NCBI RefSeq assembly: GCF_003711515.1
Contig: NW_021167081.1
Coordinates: forward strand, 434,001-498,000
DNA from: Sodiomyces alkalinus F11
Lineage: Eukaryota > Ascomycota > Sordariomycetes > Glomerellales > Plectosphaerellaceae
Direction of reading: 5' to 3'
Length of the DNA: 64,000 nt
Made by a program: the position numbers and the translations under genes. Under the pieces are notes generated by a model. The model saw only the letters and a program-made list of their open reading frames with translations. It was not told the origin of the DNA and made no database searches. Positions 42,850-51,930 of this stretch are shown here, piece after piece (positions within the stretch are counted from its first letter, which is position 1; each line of letters begins with the position of its first letter).

Positions 42850-43452
42850 ATGGACCTCCTATCAGGCTCAAGCCAAGACCAGCCCGTCTACGAGGTCCTT
42901 CGCATCAACAAGCGCAAAGGCACCACCACAACCACCATAGACCGCACCGACCCGTCCACCGGCCACAGCTACCCGATCTACATGGTCTTCTACATGCAAG
43001 ACCAAAACCTCCTCGAGCTGCGCCACGCCGACCCCCGCCTGCAGAACCCGGACTGCACCCCGCTCGCCGCCGTCAAGTTCCACTCCCTCTCCTCCAAGCT
43101 CGACCTCACCCTCCGCGGCCACCCCTTCCGCATGGCCCGCCCCCACCTCCTGTCCGGCAGCCACGCTTTCCGCTACGGCCCCGCCGCGCCCGAGCTCAAG
43201 TGGAAGGAGCGCTCCGAGTTTAGCAGCGACCTCGTCCTGGTCGATGGGTGGGGCGTAATGCTCGCCCGGTATAGGAGGAAGGTCAGGGACGGGTACGGGT
43301 ACAAGGGGCCCGGGTTTGAGCTCTTTGTGCCGCCGCATGTGATTGATCTTGATTTGGTTGTCGCTACGGGTATGGCTGCCTCTAGGTACCATAAACGTGA
43401 GGAGGAGGTGGTTGTGGCGGCTGTTGGCGAGGCTGTGAGCAGCGCTGAGTGA
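42850..43452 (+). CDS. fungal tubby-like (DUF6593-type) protein
   Basis: The intronless frame encodes 200 residues with no signal or membrane segment. The strand pattern (VYEVLRINKRKGTTTTTIDR, YPIYMVFYMQ, LDLTLRGHPFRMARP, DLVLVDGWGVMLARYRR, FELFVPPHVIDLDLVVATGMAASRYHKR) resembles the tubby C-terminal-like beta-barrel family that is widespread and uncharacterised in fungi. The closing strand-helix pair (IDLDLVVATGMAASRYHKR) is the best recognisable part. Function is not known. It converges with the SDR gene 217 bp away. Confidence 0.65.
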   Translation: MDLLSGSSQDQPVYEVLRINKRKGTTTTTIDRTDPSTGHSYPIYMVFYMQDQNLLELRHADPRLQNPDCTPLAAVKFHSLSSKLDLTLRGHPFRMARPHLLSGSHAFRYGPAAPELKWKERSEFSSDLVLVDGWGVMLARYRRKVRDGYGYKGPGFELFVPPHVIDLDLVVATGMAASRYHKREEEVVVAAVGEAVSSAE

Positions 43453-43669
43453 GATGTTGGGAAGGGGGGGGATGGTGTTCCGATATATACTTGGGAAAAA
43501 GGAGCACAGCAATTTTGAGCTTCCGAGTCGCGATGGGAGTGCAGCGACTACAGAGGAATACATATTAATTTGCACTACGAAACACGGTGTACACGATCTC
43601 ATGGCACCACGACACAATTTACAAGATATCAGAGTTCGCCCCCTCCTTTCAGCTACACCCACCCCACTC

Positions 43670-44982
43670 CTACCAAGGCAACAACCCAGGAAGCCCAGCC
43701 TTGGCCAACTCCGCATTCACCTCCCTCTCGGTAACATCCCACAACCCAGCAACCTGCTCCGCATTCCTCTCGACAGGGTGCAACTCCCTCACCCGCCCCA
43801 CGGGGTCCATATACCGGCCCTTAAACGCCTCGGCGCGCGACCGGACCTCCGGCGCCGCGGCCGCGAAAAGCGAGTTGGCAGCCCCCTGGTCGACCGTCGA
43901 CGCGAGGCGACGCAGGATCGCGTCCATCCAGCCGGGCCACGTCGACTGCAGCGCGCGCGTGTAGACGGTGCCGGGGGCGGCGGCGAGGGCGAGGACGCGG
44001 AGGCCGCGGGCGTCGAGGCGGCGCTGCAGCTCGCGCGTGAAGAGGACCTGGGCGGTCTTGGCCATGGCGTAGGTCACCATGTCGGTGCGGAAGAGGTGGC
44101 GGCTGAGGTAGCGCCAGGTCCAGGGGAAGTAGGGCACGGGGCGGCGCAGGGCGGCGGGCGAATTGAAGCCGAATTCGTATGATGCGGGGAGGAAGACATT
44201 GCCGGCTATGGAGGAGACGCTGACGATGCGGACGTCGGAGGTTGGGTCGGAGGCGGCGGCTTCGAGGAGGGGGAGCAGGAGGTTGGTCAAGGTGAAGTGG
44301 CCGACGTGGCTGTTTTCCGCGTTAGCGGGTTGTTCAATGGTTGACGATGAAATATCCGGGAGGGAATGGATAGAAGTAGCGAGGCCTTACGATACGGCGA
44401 TTTGCAATTCCCACCCAGTGGCGGGCACTTCTCCGGAGCCTATGGCGGTGGCATTATTGACTACGAGTTGGCATGACATGTCAGTAATTCCCTTTCATAA
44501 AATACAAAAGAAAACTTCAGAACTAGCCAAAAGGACATGGAGTCATACTCAAGACGTCCAGTCGGTTCTCGGCAGCTTTAAGTGCGTCGGCAGCCGCCAC
44601 TATGGACTTCAGATCCGCCAAGTCGAGGAGAAGGTGATGAAGCTGGTCCTCGCCGATGGAAGGGTTCTCTTTCCGCAGCTCCTCGATAACCTCCCGGGTG
44701 CGCGACTCGGACCGCGTAGCGAGGTAGACCTTGGCGCCGCGCAGGGCCAGGAACTTGACGGTCGCTCGACCGATGCCGGAACTTTGTAAATCGCCGTCTT
44801 AGCAACGGCCGACCGGCTTGGCAAGTGGATACTCGGGGCCGGGGCGGCCGGGGCGGGGCGGGAACGAGCTGGAAATTCGAAAGGCGGACTCACTTGCTAC
44901 CGGTCACAACGGCGACCTTGCCGCTGAGATCATGAGTTTGGGTCAACGGATCCCACGTTGTTGGTGTCCAGCTATTTGACAT
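43670..44982 (-). CDS. short-chain dehydrogenase/reductase, retinol-dehydrogenase/WWOX-like
   Basis: Exons 44982-44894, 44781-44549, 44460-44391 and 44309-43670 give 343 residues. Residues 27-34 form the TGSNSGIG cofactor loop. LINNA follows in the second half of the Rossmann fold, VSVSSIAG carries the catalytic Ser, and TYAMAK supplies Tyr211 and Lys215. An Arg in YLATRSESR after the second beta strand points to NADP(H) as the preferred cofactor. The layout fits the retinol-dehydrogenase/WW-domain-oxidoreductase branch that fungi use on many lipid and secondary-metabolite substrates. The splice junctions all restore family text. The substrate cannot be inferred. Confidence 0.93.
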
Positions 44983-46084
44983 AGTAACAGGAGAGAAGGG
45001 AGGTTATTATATGACCTGCTATGGTATGAAGTAAGAGTGAAAAACTGAAAATGAAAAAGAGTCTCGTCTTGGCCCTCTTGGGTTATTTACTTGCAGCAGA
45101 GCGTTGGAAAAGGTAAAGCCGTACCACCGTCCCCGGGCATATCTGTACCTATATATATTGTACCTTACTTCACTCCCATCACACAATTGTATCCATATTC
45201 GTCCTCATTCCGCGTACCACCATACGAGGTACGTAAGAGGTAACTGCAGGTAGAGGTACCTTACAGTTAGTAAGGTACCTACCTTAGGTAGGTAGTACAG
45301 GTACAGAATACGAAGTGACTACCTTAGGTACCGGGGAGAAGGCGGGGTGTAGGTTATAGCTCGAATGGAGGATTTTGGCCTGGCCAGAGTCAGGACAGAA
45401 CTATTTCTGTCAATATAATGTTCTAAGACTGTCGACAGACTGACCAGTCATCGGGCTCTGACCTACAAGCCCCCAAACGGTAAACCCGGGTAGGTAATCC
45501 TGCCGCTGACAAATTGATAAAGTACTTCGTAAACTTGATTAAGATACTAGCTCATCCGTAAAGTAAGGGGAGGTAAGGTAGTCAATATTGGGTACAGACT
45601 CTACACTGGGTAGGTAGTTCACGATAAGTCTTACGAAGCCGAGTTGCCTCTGGTAAATTGGTAATCACAGCGGAGAGTAACATGTACAACGTTCGAAGTA
45701 CATTGTACGCTATTCCTCATGCAGAAAATGCTCATCTTGGCCTTGATAGTGGAGATCTCAATCTCCACATCCGAATCATGTTCCTATTGGCAGATGCAGA
45801 TGCGTCTAACCACATTGAGACTAACGCATCCCGCCCGTCTCCTGCAGGACGATGTAGGATCCATCAATGTCACTCGGAAGCCTCCATGTATCATGTGATT
45901 ATCATGTTCCCTCCAATGCCTCCATCCTTCGCCAGTCCTGTCCGTCTATCTTATGAACGCACCGAGGATATAAAGAGCCTCTCATCTTCTGGGCATTTGC
46001 TGAATTAGGACAATGCTCGTCTGCGATTCTCGTCCCAACACTCAAAAGTTCCAAAACTCCAAAGCTCCAACATAGCAGCCAGCC
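44983..46084. other. intergenic, rich in GGTACCTTAG palindromes
   Basis: A dense patch of short palindromic words (ACCTTAGGT, GGTACC, TACCTTAGGTA) occupies about 45230-45340. It is followed by AT-rich sequence and the leader of the next gene. No gene is supported. Confidence 0.55.
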
Positions 46085-47351
46085 ATGTCCACCTCCTCTT
46101 TCCAGTTCGTCCACATCTCCAAGCCCGCCGACGCCGCCAACCACCGCAAGCAAATCCGCTCTCATGCTGCGCGTAACTCCAAGGCGCGTCGCGAGAGAGT
46201 CGTCCAGTACCAGGTCCAGCTCCGCCAGGAAGATTCGCGACGCAAACCCGGTCCCCCTTCACCCTTGACGTCCGAGTCCGAGTCATCCTCCGGGTCTTCG
46301 TCGTCGTCGTCTTCGTCGTCTGAGCTGTATTCTACCGTGCAGACCCCGGCAACCCCGGCAACCTCTGCCACCGCCGACGGTGCTGCAGATCCCCCCTGGC
46401 CTCTTATTCCCATATACCCTGCTCGTCGCGGCTCCCCGAGTCCGATATCCCTCCTCGACCCGGCCAGCCAAGATCCCTTCCACAGCTTCTCCCAACCCCT
46501 CTCACCCTTTGAGGGCTTCCTCTTGAACCACTGTAAGCTCTCGACCACCCACCGGACGTCTTTTTGGGTCTGTGCTACTTTTGAACTGACAGATTTGTTC
46601 CCACAAGTTGCCAAGCATGTCACTCTCAATGAGCTGTCCGCCTTCCCTTGCCCCGACAGTACTGGTGTAAGCCCGGTCGTATTTGGCCGCAACACCGGTG
46701 TCTCGTGGACCCAGACCGCCGCTTCCGACTACGGCATGCGCGCCATGATCTTCTTAATCTCCTGCCGCAGCCTTTCTTCGCTCCAGCACTCCGATGTTTA
46801 CGACTCGCAGGCCCTACGGTACAAGGCTGTCTGTCTCCGCCAGCTGAATTCCATTATTGCCCAGGAACGTGATACTGTGGGCGATATGACCATCATTAAG
46901 GCGCTGGCCTTGGCATCTGAAGAGGTGAGCCTTCATATGATGTCCTCTTTCTTTTCTTTTCTTTTCCCCCACTTGGTTGCCTTTCCTAGGCGCCCGGAGA
47001 GCACAGTTAATCGATACCCTTTGCTAGTTCTTCGCCGGCAACAAGAAAATCGCCGACAAGCACCTGCAAGCCGTCGTCAAGATGGTCCGAATCCGAGGCC
47101 AGCCCGTCAATGTTGGCATGTGGAAACACAGCGAAAACCAGCACCTCTGGTCGCACTGGAAACAGGTCCTGGCAGGCTGGAGCTCCAACAGCATCTGCCT
47201 CCTGCGTGTCGTCTTCGGCGACGCCATTGCCGGCATGGACTACGCGAACCCTCCCCACCTAGACGGCCCCATCAATCCGTCCTACGACATGCGCGGTTCC
47301 ACATTCCGCCGGATGACCGCTCACGACGGAGGCCTAAGGTCGATTATTTGA
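46085..47351 (+). CDS. fungal-specific regulator-like protein (short basic N-terminus)
   Basis: Exons 46085-46532, 46593-46924 and 47028-47351 give 367 residues. The N-terminus FQFVHISKP followed by HRKQIRSHAARNSKARRERV is a known fungal motif: a short block with basic residues at the start of many transcription-factor-like proteins with a Fungal_trans_2-type body. A Ser/Glu-rich linker follows. The body shows helical text such as ALRYKAVCLRQLNSII, MTIIKALALASEE and KHLQAVVKMVRIRGQ. No Zn2Cys6 cluster is present. The first intron is 60 bp and would stay in frame if retained, adding 20 residues. I prefer splicing because LLNH|YLFPQVAKH reads better. Function is unknown. Confidence 0.75.
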
Positions 47352-47543
47352 CGAGGCGAAGAAAGCAGAGTGCGAAACTTGGTGCTACTTTCGGCGAAGA
47401 AGCATAAAAGCCACTTTTGGCTACGGGTTCTATTCAAAACAAACGTTTGTTCTGTCCTATTCTCCTCCATGTCTCCCATCCCCGTCGAATGGTGTCTTCC
47501 TTTTTTCTTTCTTCTTTTTTTCCTTCCCAGCAACCCGCGTCCC

Positions 47544-49279
47544 TCACGCCCCCTCGACGGACTGCGGATAATAGAACCGGTCATTCGGATCCACTTCGGC
47601 CTTGATACGCTGCAGCCTCTCCAGGTTGGCGGCGTAGTACTGCAGCTGCGCCTGGTCCCGGCTGAGCTCGGGGTCGACGTAGTTGATGTATCGCCCCCAG
47701 TCCTCGCAGGCCAGGTTGTCCTTGAGGCTGTCGGCGAAGCCCTGCACGAAGGGGACGGTCTCCCGGAAGCCGGTGGAGAACTGGAACAGCCAGAGCTTGT
47801 CGCGGTGCGCGTACGAGGACTCGGTGGGCGACACGGCGGTGACGGCCGAGTTGGCCCCGCCGTAGGCGTCCATCTGGAGCCAGAAGCTGCTGCTCCGGCT
47901 GCGAGCGACGAACCAGTAGTCGACGAACGACTCCATGGCCTCTTGGGGGATGTGCTTGGTGAGGAGGCTAGTGACGTACATGTTGTCGAACTGTTTCGGT
48001 CGGATGGTCAGTTACGGGAAAGGAAAAGGGGGGGGGGGAAGGAGGGAGGAAGAGAAAAAAAAAGCCCCCATCGAAGGGAAACGAAACAAGGAAAAGGGAA
48101 TACGCACCGCATTATACGGGTACGACTGGTCCAGCCTCTCCCCATTCGCATACGCCGTCATCTGCGCGATCCAATCACCCGTCCCCACCCTATTAAAGAA
48201 CGAGTTCCAGTTGAGTCTCAGCGGCTCCTCCAGCGGCGCAATGGCGGCCCTTGCATCGTCCTCGTTGCCGTGGTACAAGATCTCCAGCCGCGCGCCGCCC
48301 GAGCTGATGAACATGCGCATGTTCATCTCGCGCGGCATGTCGTTCTCAACGTAGTCCTGCCAGGCCAGCAGGCCCTCGACGGCGGCCTCGGCCGTGGTCA
48401 GGCCCGTGTCGATGGTCATCCAGGTCAGCTCGGGCGGGGCCTCGAAGGTGTCGACCTCGAAGTCGACCACGATGCCGAAGGAGGAGCCGGCGCCGCGAAT
48501 CGCCCAGAAGAGGTCCGCGTTCTCGGAGGCCGAGGCGTGCACTAGGGTGCCGTTGTCCAGGACCACGTCGGCGCCGATGACCCAGTCGGAGGCGAGGCCG
48601 TGGGTGTAGGAGCTCATGCCAAAGCCGCCGTGGACTGCGTGGCCTCCCATGCCGACGCTGTTTGGTGGTTGTTAGTATTGGGGGCAAGAAGGGGGAAAAA
48701 AAGAAGAAAAAAGAAGAAGAAGAAGAAGAAAAAGGGAAAGGGGAAGTCAAAGGGAGAAGGGCAGAGGACAGGGAGGAAAGAAGAAGAAAGCAAACAGCAA
48801 CACAAGGGCCTGCCTCACCCTGGACAAGTTCCGTGCGAGATCCCCCTCCCACCCTGCTCAAACAGCTCCAAGGCCACGCGACCCAGCCTCGTCCCCGCCT
48901 TGATGGTAGCAGTGTTATCATCATGCAAAGTAACGCCGGGCATCCGGTCCAGCTGCACGACCACATGGCCATCCTCGCCGCCCATGCCGTAGTTCGCATA
49001 ATTGTGGCCGCCGCTCTTCACCGACACCTTGAGGTCGTTCTCGGCGGCGCACCGCACGGCGTCCTGCACGTGCTGCGTCTCGGTGGCGTAGATGACGGCG
49101 CTGGGCGTCACGCCGGGGATGCGGCGGTTGTAGGGCTGGATGACGGTGGTCCAGTCGGCCGAGTCGGCGTCGAAGTAGGGCACCGAGGCGGCGGCGAGGC
49201 AGTCGGTTACCGCGGCGAGGGCCGAGCCCGCGTGGGCCGCTGCCAGGGCGGCGGACATGCCTAAAGCGGTGGGTTTCAT
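47544..49279 (-). CDS. secreted FAD-linked oxidase (AA7, glucooligosaccharide-oxidase-like)
   Basis: Exons 49279-48819, 48657-48108 and 47990-47544 give 485 residues. A signal peptide covers about residues 1-22. The FAD-binding part has the two covalent flavin anchors expected for bicovalent enzymes: His92 in SGGHNYANYG and Cys152 in HGTCPGVGMGGH, spaced as in glucooligosaccharide oxidase. The C-terminus carries the berberine-bridge (BBE) motif near NYVDPELSRD and ends in VDPNDRFYYPQ. The enzyme would oxidise sugars or alcohol groups outside the cell and release hydrogen peroxide. Alternatives are chito-oligosaccharide or secondary-metabolite substrates. The gene ends 192 bp from the stop of the convergent regulator-like gene. 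Confidence 0.93.
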
Positions 49280-49620
49280 CTTTGGAAGTTGAATTGTTTA
49301 TACGAACCGTTAGGCGATGGCAGAGAGAACAGCCTCGGGGTTTTACGGAGGCGCCGAGGGGGTGTATTACCATACAGCTAACGGGTTCGACGTCGTTCGA
49401 GACGAGACGACAGGAGAACCAGGGGCTGATTCTTTTCTGGCGCGGGCCAGATCAGACCAGCCTAATATATACACACACATCAAGGTTCCATATTGCCCGA
49501 CTGGGTCAATTTCATGTTGAAAGGGCCTAAGACGATCGGTGGGGGCCGTGGGGCCAACCAAGGATCGAAGGTAAACTCTATTAGAGAAACTGTTATTAAG
49601 ACGGTACGCCGAAACCCACT
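49280..49620. other. intergenic, upstream of the oxidase gene
   Basis: These 340 bp hold the oxidase promoter region. Bases 49616-49620 (CCACT) are the left target-site duplication of the small LTR element. Confidence 0.5.
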
Positions 49621-49916
49621 TATCAGAATATAAATAAGGTACTCTATATATCTGATATAATATGGTTTGTTATACCTTGATAGGGTGGCTATAGGTATCT
49701 AATATACACCCCTAGAATAGTAGGATTGATTCTAACTATCCCGCTTGCTGAATTGAAGCTTAAAATCCAGGGTAAAATAGGCCTAGATATTAAACAACGG
49801 CGGTTATAACAAGGCCTATAATAGATAAGTGTGGATACATAGGAACAAGGTACTCCACACGTCTAACACAATATGGGTTTATCACACCTCGATAAGGTGG
49901 CTATAGGCATCTGACA
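49621..49916 (-). mobile_element. TRIM-like miniature LTR element (296 bp)
   Basis: Two direct repeats of 84 bp (49621-49704) and 87 bp (49830-49916) flank a 125 bp interior. The right repeat begins TGTGGATACATAGG and ends CATCTGACA, so it has the TG...CA ends of an LTR. The left repeat shows the same text with C/T and G/A changes. A perfect 5-bp duplication CCACT stands at 49616-49620 and 49917-49921. The interior is too short for any gene. Orientation is uncertain, but an AGGGGTGTA stretch next to the left LTR (minus strand) resembles the G-rich tract beside the left LTR of the element at 21830, which favours minus. Confidence 0.8.
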
Positions 49917-49921
49917 CCACT

Positions 49922-51048
49922 ACTCGTTGCAAAAGACAAGCCCACGCTCGGCCCGTAGAGCCTAAAGTGCGATAAATGGGACCACTACCACGACGGTGCG
50001 GTCTTGGCAAGTATGAATATCAGGGGTAACCGCGGGGAGATTTTCAGTAAGTCGCGCACTTATAGGGAGCACCTAGAAGGGCTTGGGCAAGGGGGGTGGA
50101 AGACGGAAGTTTTGGAGACGCATGTAGTATTCGGCAAAAGAGCTCGACTGGACCCAAAAAATGACGAGGGGCGGAACCAATATAAACGGCACGTTTCAGG
50201 AAAACCTGATTTTCCAACTAAGCAAGTCGAGTCGCAGATCTCCGTCATCCCGTCTGTTGCCTCGTCCGCCCCCCGGGGGGGGGGGGGGGGGGGGGAGGGT
50301 TTACACGTGTACGCTGTGGAATATGTAAAGCCCGGGTCGAACAAGTACCGGACGCTTCGGGCCACGGCGGGCGAGCTACCGAAGCGGCTTCTCGGTAATT
50401 TAGCCGCAGATATCGGGTTGCATGAAGATCCACGAGAAGCAAGTCGTTTTGGTCAAAGGGTGGGCAGACGTCCGTCGTCGTCCTTATTGGGTCACTATCA
50501 TCATCATCCGCATTAGGACGGTTGCGAAAGGATAGTGATGCCTTTGCCGGCACATGTAGTCGAAACTGCCGGATGGCGGGATGAGTTGCATTCGTGCTGG
50601 AAGCGTGGTAGTTTGGGCAGGGGTAAAGCTGGTTCAACCGTTTCGCCTGAGCGTTTGAACCGAATTCTTGGGAAGTGAATGATGTGGAGATGGATTCAAT
50701 AAGACGTCTTATAAACTTCTCTTGATAGTTCTGGGATTTGTTTAATACTGACGGAGTCTTCCTAAGTACGAAGAGGCATTATCCAAGCTTGCTACTCCCT
50801 GAAGAAGAGATAATTTCCTGGAGGGCAGTTTGTCGACTTGTAGAGATATGGAAGCATCACTTTACGAGGCAGACCTCGGCAGAATTGGCTGATCAGGGGT
50901 CAAGACACCAAGACGGTTATTTTACGAGTGTGGGGGGCAGTGGAGCTACCCCGCGCCCATTATCGGCAAATCTGTTCCAACCAACCACACGGAAATGAAA
51001 CCTGTCTTTATAAGGTGAGTTGACACTGTTTGCCCAACAGCAACACAA
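49922..51048. other. intergenic between TRIM element and tRNA-Leu
   Basis: A C6 run followed by G21 lies at 50269-50295. The frame at 50004-50516 across this run is not convincing as protein. Nothing else is supported. Confidence 0.5.
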
Positions 51049-51131
51049 GGCAAGATGGCCGAGTTGGTCTAAGGCGCTAGCTTCAGGTGCTAGTCTAGTA
51101 ATAGGCGTGGGTTCGAATCCCACTCTTGTCA
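51049..51131 (+). tRNA. tRNA-Leu (anticodon CAG)
   Basis: The 83-nt gene folds with acceptor GGCAAGA/TCTTGTC plus discriminator A, D arm containing CCGAGTTGGTCTAAGG, anticodon arm CTAGC-TTCAGGT-GCTAG, a long class II variable loop, and T arm GTGGG-TTCGAAT-CCCAC. The CAG anticodon reads the Leu codon CUG. No intron is needed. T5 runs at 51158 and 51169 are good Pol III terminators. Confidence 0.92.
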
Positions 51132-51930
51132 ATAACCTGAAATCCTCCGAGAAGGTTCTCTTTTTGGACTTTTTCTATGTTAGACATAGTCGGGTCTGTT
51201 TTTCGTTGTCTTACCTTCTTATACACCTTCGAAACGCCGTGGATTTTATAATTAAACTTTTTGTATTCTACTTTTCCGAAATAGAACGAACCACTTTAGT
51301 ATTATCCATAGACACGACTAATAAAGAGCTTACTATGCCTAATAGACAGAGGCAAGTTATTAATACATAGGCGCTTTATAAGCCAGGGAAATCCGAGTCA
51401 TTTTACCTATAGCATAACTACAAGTCCTTATCACAGATAAGATCATTAAAGGGATTCTAAAATACTATAGTTTCTTGAGAATTCTTGTCTACTTAGGTAG
51501 CCACAAAAGCCAGGAGATGCACCCCATCCTCGTGTATACATGGATGTATTATCTCACCCCATCATTCTCACCCTCACTCACCATGCACTGCACCTCCACA
51601 TATCGCAGCTCTCCAAGGCCAGCGACAACAAGGCAAAGGGGAAAACAGGGCATATCCCATCCACGTCCATAAGAGTCGGAAGAAAGTGGACTAACCACAA
51701 GGGTAACCGCAGGTCTGGTCTAGTAAAGCCACCCAGTCACCCTACCCTTCCCTTCCCTTTCTCTTTTTGTTTCCCCTGCCCTATAATTGGAAGACAAACT
51801 CCACAGGTCCAAATGCCCGTGTAAAGCTTTGTCTCGTCTTTGGTGTTTCTTATTATACTTTTACATGTCATTATGTATTTTGGTCAACAATGGACCAGTC
51901 TGAAAATAAAATGAAGGAAAGAAAAAAAGG
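51132..51930. other. intergenic, AT-rich
   Basis: The first 300 bp are AT-rich and may hold worn repeat sequence, but I could not identify an element. The rest is the 3' flank of the HMG-CoA reductase gene. Confidence 0.45.

Noticed and set aside
47544..49279. Oxidase plus SDR plus regulator as a biosynthetic cluster
   Set aside because: The three genes (43.7-49.3 kb) would fit a small cluster, but there is no core synthase nearby. The neighbours are housekeeping genes, so clustering is not supported.
50004..50516. 170-codon plus-strand frame ending in His-rich text
   Set aside because: It crosses the C6/G21 run, so its middle is polyglycine. It has no recognisable domain and no clear promoter, and lies beside the TRIM element in intergenic-like sequence.
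51132..51440. Possible retroelement remnant after tRNA-Leu
   Set aside because: The region is AT-rich and near a tRNA, a common LTR target, but I found no repeat pair, no target duplication and no coding remnant.
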